Shown here: piece after piece, positions 1 to 6,367 of the stretch
How positions within the stretch are numbered: position 1 is the first letter of the stretch
Layout: the number at the start of each line of letters is the position of its first letter
From: an uncultured bacterium
GTDB taxonomy: Bacteria; Bacteroidota; Bacteroidia; Chitinophagales; CAIODY01
Direction of reading: 5' to 3'
Assembly (NCBI GenBank): GCA_903871715.1
Contig: CAIQHW010000046.1
Span: forward strand, 1 to 6,534
DNA: 6,534 bases
Notes under the pieces: model-generated
The model's input: only the letters and a program-made list of their open reading frames with translations
Database searches by the model: none
What the model was told of the DNA's origin: nothing
Made by a program: the position numbers and the translations under genes

Positions 1-61
1 ATTGCCACACCACCACAATTTCATCATTGCAATACTCTTTTGTTAGATTGTTCTTGTCCAT
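1..61 (-). CDS. Start of a probable mono-cluster 4Fe-4S protein (YjdI/Fer4_19 family), partial
   Basis: Reading the minus strand from an ATG at 61-59 gives 20 codons before the window ends: MDKNNLTKEYCNDEIVVVWQ. The KEY-x-N-x-EI-x-V-x-W pattern is what I recall for the N-terminus of the small divergent 4Fe-4S mono-cluster proteins (YjdI, Fer4_19), where it is normally followed by a C-I-H-S-G-x-C cluster motif. Those cysteines would lie beyond the left edge and cannot be seen. The family is thought to hold one iron-sulfur cluster, and its role is poorly defined. The leader is A/T-rich (an A run sits directly before the ATG) with no clear Shine-Dalgarno sequence. The gene lies downstream of the thioredoxin-like gene on the same strand, but the 194-base gap argues for its own promoter. 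The call rests on a short stretch and could be wrong, although the frame and start look real. Confidence 0.55.
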   Translation of the reverse strand, partial: MDKNNLTKEYCNDEIVVVWQ

Positions 62-255
62 TTTTTTATTGGTTAAAACGTTTGATGAATCAATATTGTT
101 TTAGCAAAGTTTTACGCAGTAAGCGCCAAGGCTTAGGCGGTTATTAATGGCTTAATACCAGCTACTATCATGTTTTTTTAGGCACACCAAAATCATCAAA
201 CATTTACAACAAGATTGGAGCGACCCAATAAGTGTGGTGGTAACTTAAAACTGTA
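62..255. other. Intergenic region with two small inverted repeats
   Basis: This is the spacer between the stop of the thioredoxin-like gene and the start of the Fer4_19-like gene. It should hold the end signal of the first and the promoter of the second. Two short dyads are visible. ATTGG/CCAAT (214-218 and 225-229, six-base loop) lies about 27 bases after the thioredoxin-like stop in the minus-strand direction, but no T-run follows it. A 24-base imperfect palindrome lies at 120-143. On the minus strand a weak TAnnTTTG-like box (AAACTTTG, 7 of 8) lies at 106-113, but no TTG stands at the usual spacing upstream. I see no convincing terminator, RNA gene or full promoter. Confidence 0.5.
120..143. 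repeat. Imperfect 24-base palindrome
   Basis: The arms are TAAGCGCC and GGCGGTTA. Pairing is TAA/TTA, one mismatch, then CGCC/GGCG, giving seven base pairs around an eight-base centre that is itself weakly complementary. It is the most GC-rich spot in the spacer. It lies about 60-80 bases upstream of the Fer4_19-like start, where an operator or leader hairpin could sit. No T-run follows on either strand, so it is not a standard intrinsic terminator. It may be chance. Confidence 0.3.
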
Positions 256-753
256 CTATTTTTTTACACCTTTGGCAGGCAAAATCTTTTGTGGCAAAAT
301 ATTTTTTTTGGGATGCAAAATTTTTTCGGCTTCCGCTATCAAATTTTTTGCCGATTGAAAACCAACCAATCGTTTTATTTCTTTGCCTTTAACATTGATG
401 AATAAAATGGTGGGATATTTTTCAACTTTCCATTCATTCAATAAATTGATGTCGTCAAATCCCGATGCATCTAATTTATAACACAACAAATTTGTAGCTG
501 CATATTGAGCAAAAGCAGCGTCGGTAAAAGTATATTTTTCCATTTGCTTGCAGGGTAAACACCATTCGGCAGTGCATTGTACCAAAATCATTTTCTTTTT
601 TGTTTGTGCTGTGTCTAACAAATTTTGCCAAGTGCTTTTCATGAAAATTGTTTTTGTGATGGTATTTTGCAAAGCATTTTTTTCATTTTGAGCAAAAGAA
701 TTGTTTGCAAAAAATAAAAAGACTAACCACAAAAATATTTTGAAACGAATCAT
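256..753 (-). CDS. Exported thioredoxin-like protein with WCLPCK active site
   Basis: The protein has 165 residues. An N-terminal signal peptide is clear: a basic start (MIRFK), a hydrophobic stretch of residues 6-15, and likely cleavage after SFA at 21. The mature part is a thioredoxin fold of the Thioredoxin_7/DsbD-gamma kind: MILVQCTAEWCLPCKQME carries the redox pair Cys65/Cys68 after the typical strand, and YPT at 113-115 supplies the cis-proline (Pro114). An extra Cys60 and Cys91 are present. Such proteins reduce or shuffle disulfides in the periplasm. The partner is not known, and a DsbD-like electron donor is not in view. The last ~17 residues are a lysine/proline tail beyond the fold. 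The ATG at 753-751 is directly followed by the signal peptide, so the start is sound. It is divergent from the large cysteine-bearing surface protein; a role in that protein's disulfides is possible but unproven. Confidence 0.85.
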   Translation of the reverse strand: MIRFKIFLWLVFLFFANNSFAQNEKNALQNTITKTIFMKSTWQNLLDTAQTKKKMILVQCTAEWCLPCKQMEKYTFTDAAFAQYAATNLLCYKLDASGFDDINLLNEWKVEKYPTILFINVKGKEIKRLVGFQSAKNLIAEAEKILHPKKNILPQKILPAKGVKK

Positions 754-883
754 GGGCAGCGAAGATAAAACTGAATTTTAGAATAGGAATTCTTAACTCT
801 TTTTTATCTCACTATTAATAGCGATTTTGTTTTTGCCTTAAGAGTATGTAATTTTAAGCACCAAAAAAATTTAAAAAACCATC
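754..883. promoter_or_regulatory. Divergent intergenic region between the thioredoxin-like and surface-protein genes
   Basis: These 130 bases separate two genes transcribed away from each other, so both promoters should lie here. The region is strongly AT-rich. The plus-strand candidate is listed separately. Toward the minus-strand gene, TATCTTCG (762-769) matches the Bacteroidota TAnnTTTG box at 7 of 8 positions, but it lies only six bases from the ATG and lacks a TTG about 19-20 bases upstream, so it is weak. A short dyad AGAAT/ATTCT lies around 780-793 and may be chance. Confidence 0.5.
827..856 (+). promoter_or_regulatory. Candidate Bacteroidota-type promoter for the surface-protein gene
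   Basis: TTG at 827-829 is followed after 19 bases by TAATTTTA at 849-856. This fits the Bacteroidota primary sigma consensus (TTG, about 19-21 bases, TAnnTTTG) with one mismatch in the last position. Transcription would begin near 862-865, leaving a leader of about 20 A-rich bases before the ATG at 884. In such AT-rich DNA a chance match is possible, and no transcript data are available. Confidence 0.4.
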
Positions 884-3800
884 ATGCTCAAAAAAATATT
901 TCTGCTTCTTCTTGTTCCACTTTTTTATGCATCCTTTTCATCGGCACAATGCAAATGGAAGAATATTGATTCGCTAATTTTTCAAACACCTGGAGTTATT
1001 GATACAGGTATTAATGCAGCCGAAGTTTATCACACTTCGCCACAAACTTATGGTGCCCATAATCCACATACGGGTGATAGTTTGGGTTTATATTTTAATG
1101 TTCAAAATAGTGTACCAACTGGATGGCTATATCATCGTACTTTTGCCACTTGTATTGGTGGTCGTTATCAATTTTCGTTTTACTACAAATCCTATTCTAC
1201 CGATGTTTGCTTGTGTGATTTTACAGTAAATATTTACGACAGCACCACACTCATCAGCACTTCTTCTTTTTCAAATGTTTCCAATTCGGTTTGGACAAGA
1301 TATATTTCACCTACTTTTATTTCTACAAAACCACTTTTCAAAGTCGAATTGTTGACCAATATTTCTACTTCTACTTGCAACGGTAGTGGCAATGATTTGT
1401 GTGTAGATGATATGGTGTTAAAAAATTGCCATTACAATTTTACCGACAATTTTTTTGTGTGCAGTAGCAATCAAAATTATAACATACACGATTCTATTCC
1501 AGTATCGGCAGGCATTACCAATATTAATGGCGCATGGGCTGGTCCTTCAGCCCTTACTGGTGGCTATTTAGGCACATTCAATCCTACTTTAGATTTGAAT
1601 GGAAATTACATTTACACTTTTCCCATTTCGCCCATTGGCAGATGTTTTTCCGACACTGCCGATGTGAGCATTAACACTGTTATTTGCACAGGCAGTTGCC
1701 CCATTTTGCGTTTGAATCATGACACCACTGTTTGTAAAAATTCGTTGGTGCAATTAAAAGCAAAATTGGATACTGGCTTTATTCAAAGTGTTGTGTGGAC
1801 ACCCAGTTGGGGCTTGAGCAATCCAAACATTTACAATCCAACAACCACAGTTACAAAAGATACGATGTATCATGTAACCGTAAATGCCGCATCACCACTC
1901 ACTTTGATAGCCAATGGCGATTTTTCGTTGGGCAATGTTTCCTTTACCAGCTCTTATATTTATTGTTCTGCTACAGTGCCGCCAGGTAGTTGTGTGCAAA
2001 GCTGGGGCTTGCTTTCGTGCGATGATTATTACACTATTGGAACTTGTCCGCATAACTTTCATTCTCGTTTTTCAACCTTTGGCGACCACACCACGGGCAG
2101 TGGCAACATGATGATTGTAAATGGCTCCATCATAGCTGGCACATCGGTTTGGTGTCAAACTGTTCCTGTTTCACCCAATACCAATTATACCTTTTCGGGT
2201 TGGTTTACGAATGTAGATTCATTTTCGTCATCCACCAATTTGCCACTTTGGGCTTTAGAAATTAATGGTGTTCAATTGGCAACTTTTAGCCCATCAGTAA
2301 CCGCAGGAATATGGCTGCATCAAACCGCAGTTTGGAATTCGGGTGCCAACACCACAGCTTCTATTTGCATTGTTGATAATGCTGTAAACGGCGGTGGCAA
2401 CGACTTTGCGTTGGATGATTTAAGTTTCAACATGACCTGCACTTTAACCGATTCTGTTCGAGTATTAGCCAACATTGCACCAACCATTTCTTTACCCAAA
2501 GATTCGTTTTTGTGCAACAGCGTTAATGTAAATATTGTTCCCGCCACCACTGGCAAACCTTTACCAACGCTGGCTTGGCAGAATGGTTCAACTACCTCAA
2601 CTTTTAATGCAACGACTTTAGGAACTTATTGGTGCGATGCAACAAATGTTTGTGGCACAAAAAGAGATTCGATGAAAATTAGTTTGGGCAGTGCGCCCAC
2701 TTCTATTGATTTAGGATTGCATCGAACCATTTGTAATCAATCGCCTTACAACCTTGTTCCCACTTTGGTAAGTTCAACACCAGTGAGTTATAAATGGCAA
2801 GATAGTACCACTGTTGACACCTTTAAAGTGTTGAGTAATGGGTTATATTTCGTAAGAGCATATAACAATTGTGGCAGTGTGTGGGATACGGTTACATTAA
2901 CCCTTAAAACCGCACCCACAGTAGATTTAGGCGCTACACAAACGGTTTGCAATCAAAATAGTTTTGTTCTCAATCCTACTGTAACAGGCTCGGCAAATTT
3001 GTATTACAAATGGCAAGATAGCACCACCACTGCATCTTACAATGCCACAACATCCAACACCTATTTTGTGAGAGTTTATAATGAATGTGGCAGTGTGTGG
3101 GACACTGTTTCTGTAAACTTCAATCACAGCCCCACTGTAGATTTGGGCTTAAGAAAAAGCTTGTGCGATTCATCGCATTATTTGCTCACACCGTTGGTTA
3201 CAGGCACACCCACTTTAAATTATAAATGGCAAGATAGTAGCGCCAATGCCACATTCAACGCCATTTCGAGTGGAATTTATTTTGTGAGAGTTTATAATCA
3301 ATGCGGCAGTGTGTGGGATACAACATCTGTTATCTTTAATTTCAAACCCAATGTAACTTTAGGAAAAGACACCATTATTTGCGATGCCACTAACTTTATT
3401 ATTGTCGCTAACACCACTGGAAACCAACCCCAAAGCTATGCCTGGAACAACGGTGCCATAAGTTTAAACAATACAGTACAAAAAACCAACAACTATATTT
3501 TAAAAGCTACCAACTTTTGCGGCAGCGATGCCGATACCATTCATGTTAGTTTTATGCAATCGCCCACGCTTACCTTTGCGCAGCATAAAATCAAAGAATG
3601 TTTTGTAGCACCAGTTGTATTAAACGCCATCACCACTGGCACTAAACCGCTGAAATATGCTTGGAGCAATGGTTCGGTAGATACTTCGATAGTGGTTTCG
3701 CATTCGGGCAAATATATTTTATCAGTGAGTAATTATTGTAAAACAGCCACCGATACTGTGTTGGTTAATTTAATTCCTATGCCCAATAAAATTTATTTTG

Positions 3801-4273
3801 CCAGCAATTTTACTATTTGCGATGATACCTTTATGTATTTCAATGCACAAAATAATGGTTCAAAATTTTTGTGGAATACTTCCGACACTTCTGCTATTAT
3901 CAAAGCAAATCAAGCAGGACTGTATGTGGTAAAAATCACCAACCAAAAAATTTGTTCGGTGTTAGATTCGGTACAATTAAAAACTATCGATTGCCGACCA
4001 GGATTGGTGGTTATTCCAAATGCTTTTACACCCAATAATGATGGTGTGGATGATGTATTTATGCCCATCTTATTAGATAATGCGCATTTAATTTCTTTCA
4101 AAATTTTTAATCGTTGGGGGCAATTAATTTATGCCACCAATATCATCAATAAAGGCTGGGATGGCAAGTTTCAAGGTAATGACGAAGAAATTGGTACTTA
4201 TATTTTTACTGTAGATTATCTTAATTTCGACAAGCCTGAAACCTTGAAAGGAAATGTAACTTTACTTCGATAA
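884..4273 (+). CDS. Large secreted multi-domain Ig-repeat protein with type IX (gliding-motility, CHU_C) sorting domain
   Basis: The protein has 1129 residues. A signal peptide (MLKKIFLLLLVPLF..., likely cleaved after SSA at 21) directs Sec export; Cys23 does not sit in a lipobox. Residues ~24-182 and ~341-519 are two beta-sandwich modules that look carbohydrate-binding-like; each ends in a GND-x-x-x-DD-x motif and a cysteine (GNDLCVDDM, GNDFALDDL). Between them are PKD-like segments (~183-336, with VWTPSWGLSNP). Residues ~534-1037 are seven Ig-like repeats of 72-73 residues, each with a first-strand cysteine, a central tryptophan and a late cysteine. Residues ~1040-1129 are the type IX C-terminal domain: VIPNAFTPNNDGVDDVF, FNRWGQLIY, GWDGKFQGN, GTYIFTVDY. 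In this family the domain takes the protein across the outer membrane and is usually removed or anchored at the surface. The ATG is chosen because the signal peptide follows at once. The leader has no Shine-Dalgarno sequence. An adhesin or matrix role is likely; the ligand is unknown. Confidence 0.9.
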   Translation: MLKKIFLLLLVPLFYASFSSAQCKWKNIDSLIFQTPGVIDTGINAAEVYHTSPQTYGAHNPHTGDSLGLYFNVQNSVPTGWLYHRTFATCIGGRYQFSFYYKSYSTDVCLCDFTVNIYDSTTLISTSSFSNVSNSVWTRYISPTFISTKPLFKVELLTNISTSTCNGSGNDLCVDDMVLKNCHYNFTDNFFVCSSNQNYNIHDSIPVSAGITNINGAWAGPSALTGGYLGTFNPTLDLNGNYIYTFPISPIGRCFSDTADVSINTVICTGSCPILRLNHDTTVCKNSLVQLKAKLDTGFIQSVVWTPSWGLSNPNIYNPTTTVTKDTMYHVTVNAASPLTLIANGDFSLGNVSFTSSYIYCSATVPPGSCVQSWGLLSCDDYYTIGTCPHNFHSRFSTFGDHTTGSGNMMIVNGSIIAGTSVWCQTVPVSPNTNYTFSGWFTNVDSFSSSTNLPLWALEINGVQLATFSPSVTAGIWLHQTAVWNSGANTTASICIVDNAVNGGGNDFALDDLSFNMTCTLTDSVRVLANIAPTISLPKDSFLCNSVNVNIVPATTGKPLPTLAWQNGSTTSTFNATTLGTYWCDATNVCGTKRDSMKISLGSAPTSIDLGLHRTICNQSPYNLVPTLVSSTPVSYKWQDSTTVDTFKVLSNGLYFVRAYNNCGSVWDTVTLTLKTAPTVDLGATQTVCNQNSFVLNPTVTGSANLYYKWQDSTTTASYNATTSNTYFVRVYNECGSVWDTVSVNFNHSPTVDLGLRKSLCDSSHYLLTPLVTGTPTLNYKWQDSSANATFNAISSGIYFVRVYNQCGSVWDTTSVIFNFKPNVTLGKDTIICDATNFIIVANTTGNQPQSYAWNNGAISLNNTVQKTNNYILKATNFCGSDADTIHVSFMQSPTLTFAQHKIKECFVAPVVLNAITTGTKPLKYAWSNGSVDTSIVVSHSGKYILSVSNYCKTATDTVLVNLIPMPNKIYFASNFTICDDTFMYFNAQNNGSKFLWNTSDTSAIIKANQAGLYVVKITNQKICSVLDSVQLKTIDCRPGLVVIPNAFTPNNDGVDDVFMPILLDNAHLISFKIFNRWGQLIYATNIINKGWDGKFQGNDEEIGTYIFTVDYLNFDKPETLKGNVTLLR
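2483..3994 (+). repeat. Seven tandem Ig-like repeats of ~216 bases inside the surface-protein gene
   Basis: Repeat units begin at 2483, 2699, 2918, 3134, 3350, 3566 and 3785, so the period is 216 or 219 bases (72-73 codons). At protein level each unit runs (I/V)(D/T)LG...(I/L)C(N/D)...(K/A)W(Q/N)(D/N)(S/G)...N-x-C-G...P. Units 2-4 are also alike in DNA: AAATGGCAAGATAG occurs at 2792, 3008 and 3224, and GGCAGTGTGTGGGA at 2873, 3089 and 3305, each exactly 216 bases apart. Units 3 and 4 share a 41-base block (from 3062 and 3278) with two mismatches. The outer units (1, 5, 6, 7) match only in protein pattern. This suggests old tandem duplication plus later copying or homogenisation of the centre. 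Confidence 0.9.
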
Positions 4274-4278
4274 TTCTT

Positions 4279-4785
4279 TTAGTTTTTTATTTTTCCTTCT
4301 CTCAACATCTCGGCGTAATTCATTTTTCGGGATAGTGCACTTACTGCTTTTGTAATTCGCTTTGCTTTTGTTTCCAGTGTTTTAGCTGCTTCAATCCATT
4401 TGCTGAAATAGTTCTGATGCGATTTGGGTTGTGCATAAAAATATTCTTTTGCATTTGCATCATCTTCCAAACACTCGACAAAATCGGCGTCTAATTGGTA
4501 TTCAGCTTTATCATGTTCCAATTCTACTTTCAATATTGCACCATGAACTTTTCTAATTTTTTTTCTTACATCAGCCTTCAAAGCCATAATAAAATCTCCT
4601 TCGCCCATTGGAATTAAAGCCATGCCCGAAATTTCAAGTGCATCTAATTTGCCTTTTACACGAAAAGATTTTTTGTTGTTTGGATAAATTTGTTGCGAAA
4701 TTTTGGCTGGAATTTCAATATAAGTCCAACCAGTTTTTTCACCTTTTGCTCCAAATTTTTTGATAATAGTTTGATAGCAAATCAT
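4279..4785 (-). CDS. DUF1905/OmdA (YdeI/OmpD-associated) family protein
   Basis: The protein has 168 residues, no signal peptide and no membrane segment, so it is probably cytoplasmic. The N-terminal ~95 residues fit DUF1905: GWTYIEIP at 19-26, a RVKGKLD strand, then MGEGDFIMALKADVRKKI and ILKVELEHD. The C-terminal part fits the OmdA/YdeI domain: YFYAQPKSHQNYFSKWIEAAKTLETKAKRITKAVSAL, a helical segment rich in lysine. Two-domain proteins of this length are common in Bacteroidota. The family is named for loose links to outer-membrane porin expression and antimicrobial-peptide or bacteriocin tolerance; its biochemical role is not established. The ATG lies four bases after the hemJ stop, so it is very likely translated from the same message as hemH-hemJ, which does not by itself show a heme role. 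Its stop is five bases from the stop of the convergent surface-protein gene. Confidence 0.8.
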   Translation of the reverse strand: MICYQTIIKKFGAKGEKTGWTYIEIPAKISQQIYPNNKKSFRVKGKLDALEISGMALIPMGEGDFIMALKADVRKKIRKVHGAILKVELEHDKAEYQLDADFVECLEDDANAKEYFYAQPKSHQNYFSKWIEAAKTLETKAKRITKAVSALSRKMNYAEMLREGKIKN

Positions 4786-4789
4786 ACAA

Positions 4790-5326
4790 CTATTTTTCTC
4801 TGATTCTTTTATAAACTTTTATGGAAAGCATGATGATAACAATAAAAAGTAACAAGCCAATTGCTCCATAAACCAAGCTGATGCCTTGTTTCACTTCTAC
4901 CAACATCACAATTGCTAACAAAAAAATGGTGGCTACTTCGTTCCAAATTCGCAATTGATTGCTTGAGTATTTGAAAATTCCTTTCTGTTGTTCTTTGTAA
5001 ATTTTATGCAATGAAAAATGATAAGCGTATAAGCCAATCACAAAAAATATTTTTAAAATAAACCATGTTGGTTGATTATCTAAATAACCAAATTCTTTCA
5101 TCATCCAAATACCGAAAACTAAAGTCAATACTGCACTTGGCATAGTGATGCCAAGCCATAATCTTTTAATCATCAAATTGAATTGATTGGCTAAGATGGT
5201 TTTTTCGGGTTCGTTTTTATCTTGCGCTTCACGATTATAAATAAACAAACGAACGATGTAAAACATGCCACTGAACCATGTTACAACAAAAATGATGTGC
5301 AATGCTTTTACATAATCTTGTGTCAT
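4790..5326 (-). CDS. hemJ: Protoporphyrinogen IX oxidase HemJ (UPF0093/CopD-like membrane protein)
   Basis: HemJ oxidises protoporphyrinogen IX to protoporphyrin IX, the next-to-last step of protoporphyrin-dependent heme synthesis, in the cytoplasmic membrane. The 178-residue protein has five predicted membrane segments (about 6-29, 55-76, 88-106, 126-143, 150-172). Family features are KALHIIFVVTWFSGMFYIVRLFIY at the N-terminus, with the conserved His10 and Arg26, the WFILKIFFV segment with Lys92, and LRIWNEVATIFLLAIVMLVE before the last segments. His and Lys residues in these positions are conserved in HemJ; family members have been reported to bind heme b. The length is usual for Bacteroidota HemJ. 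Its ATG overlaps the hemH stop (ATGA, 5326-5323), so it is probably translated by coupling with hemH, and the overlap supports this start. The neighbour encodes the enzyme that uses its product. Confidence 0.88.
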   Translation of the reverse strand: MTQDYVKALHIIFVVTWFSGMFYIVRLFIYNREAQDKNEPEKTILANQFNLMIKRLWLGITMPSAVLTLVFGIWMMKEFGYLDNQPTWFILKIFFVIGLYAYHFSLHKIYKEQQKGIFKYSSNQLRIWNEVATIFLLAIVMLVEVKQGISLVYGAIGLLLFIVIIMLSIKVYKRIREK

Positions 5327-6348
5327 TTCGAAAAAGTATTTTGTGTTAATTCACAAACAGTTTTCACCCAAAGCGGTTGTGTATTCATGCAAGGAATTGC
5401 CTCATAATTTTCACCACCATGATGCACAAATATTTCTTTTGCTTCTACTTGAATTTCTTCCAATGTTTCTAAACAATCACTCACAAATGCTGGCGAAACG
5501 ACAATCATATTTTTTACGCCTTGTTTGGGGAAATCTTCCAACACTTTATCAGTAAAAGGTTTCAGCCATTTTTCATTTAATCGCGATTGAAAGGAAATGC
5601 TGAATTTATCTTTTGGCAATCCTAATTTTTCGGTAACTAATTTGGTGGTGGTAAACACTTGATGTCGATAGCAAGTATCATGCGCTGCTGATTCTATTTC
5701 ACAACAATTTTCACAACTCAAACAATGTGAGTTCGTAGAATCTGATTTGCGAATATGCCTTTCTGGAATACCATGATAACTAAACAACAAATGGTCAAAA
5801 TCCTTATGCAGAAAAGGTTTGATACTTTCCGTTAAAGCCTTGATATAATTTTCATTTTTATAAAATGGCTCAACCACTTTTATTTGAAATGAAAATTTAT
5901 TTTCGTTGTAAGCCTCCAAAACGTGTTCCACAGCGGTTTCGTAACTACTCATGGCATAATGCGGATATAAAGGCAATAAAACAATTTCTTTCAAATCAGG
6001 TAAATCTTGTTGCATTTTTTGCAAAACAGAATCGGGCGAAAAGCTGCCATAACGCATACACATATACGTTGGCAAACCACTTTCTTTCTCAACTGCTGCA
6101 CGAAGTTCTTTTGTGATTTGAATTAATGGTGAGCCTTTTTCAGTCCAAATAGTTTTGTATTTAGCCGCACTTTTTGCTGCACGAAAAGGCACAATAATAC
6201 CTTTCACTAAAAGTGTGCGCCAAGGATTTTTGATGTCGATTACTCTTTCGTCCATCAAAAATTCGTTCAAATATTTTTTCACATCGCTCACTTCACACGA
6301 ATCAGGTGAGCCAAGATTAATGAGCAGAATGGCTTTTTCTTGTTTCAA
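5323..6348 (-). CDS. hemH: Ferrochelatase (protoporphyrin, ferrous) HemH
   Basis: HemH inserts ferrous iron into protoporphyrin IX to give protoheme. The 341-residue protein is full length. It begins AILLINLGSPD (residues 6-16), has FLMDERVIDI, the PLYPHYAMSSYETA stretch (126-139), the catalytic SYHGIPERHIRKSD (His192) and the second active-site motif FVSDCLETLEEI (Glu294, matching the conserved glutamate). Residues 209-226 are a cysteine cluster (Cys209, 212, 215, 216, 226) ending in CYRHQ; similar inserts in some bacterial ferrochelatases bind a [2Fe-2S] cluster, which is possible but unproven here. The start is TTG at 6348-6346: it lies just before KQEKAILLINLGSP, an in-frame stop lies upstream, and no ATG occurs until Met32, past the conserved start. 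The gene follows pyrG by 19 bases, with no room for a promoter, and overlaps hemJ by four bases. Confidence 0.93.
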   Translation of the reverse strand: MKQEKAILLINLGSPDSCEVSDVKKYLNEFLMDERVIDIKNPWRTLLVKGIIVPFRAAKSAAKYKTIWTEKGSPLIQITKELRAAVEKESGLPTYMCMRYGSFSPDSVLQKMQQDLPDLKEIVLLPLYPHYAMSSYETAVEHVLEAYNENKFSFQIKVVEPFYKNENYIKALTESIKPFLHKDFDHLLFSYHGIPERHIRKSDSTNSHCLSCENCCEIESAAHDTCYRHQVFTTTKLVTEKLGLPKDKFSISFQSRLNEKWLKPFTDKVLEDFPKQGVKNMIVVSPAFVSDCLETLEEIQVEAKEIFVHHGGENYEAIPCMNTQPLWVKTVCELTQNTFSK

Positions 6349-6367
6349 AAAAAATAAAAATTTTGGG

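Noticed and set aside
120..143. Integron attC-like site
   Set aside because: The core GTTRRRY/RYYYAAC pairs are not present in the right form and no integrase or gene cassette is visible.
1..147. Plus-strand open frame of 48 codons running in from the left edge and ending ...RQGLGGY
   Set aside because: No family pattern is recognisable, the composition is odd, and the minus-strand frame in the first 61 bases has a proper start and a family-like N-terminus, so this is most likely a shadow.
135..173. Twelve-codon minus-strand reading frame MIVAGIKPLITA before the GC-rich dyad, as a possible leader peptide
   Set aside because: It has no run of a regulatory amino acid, no ribosome binding site and no terminator/antiterminator pair. 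A short frame like this is expected by chance.
214..229. ATTGG/CCAAT hairpin as terminator of the thioredoxin-like gene
   Set aside because: The stem is only five base pairs and no T-run follows in the minus-strand direction.
10..240. Eight-base inverted copies CCACCACA (10-17) and TGTGGTGG (233-240) as possible mobile-element ends
   Set aside because: There is no transposase, no target duplication, and one arm lies inside a coding frame. The match is short enough to be chance.
1795..2556. Alternative frames of 60-80 codons on both strands inside the surface-protein gene
   Set aside because: They lie fully within a well-supported long gene, have no family pattern, and their similarity between positions comes only from the repeats of the main frame.
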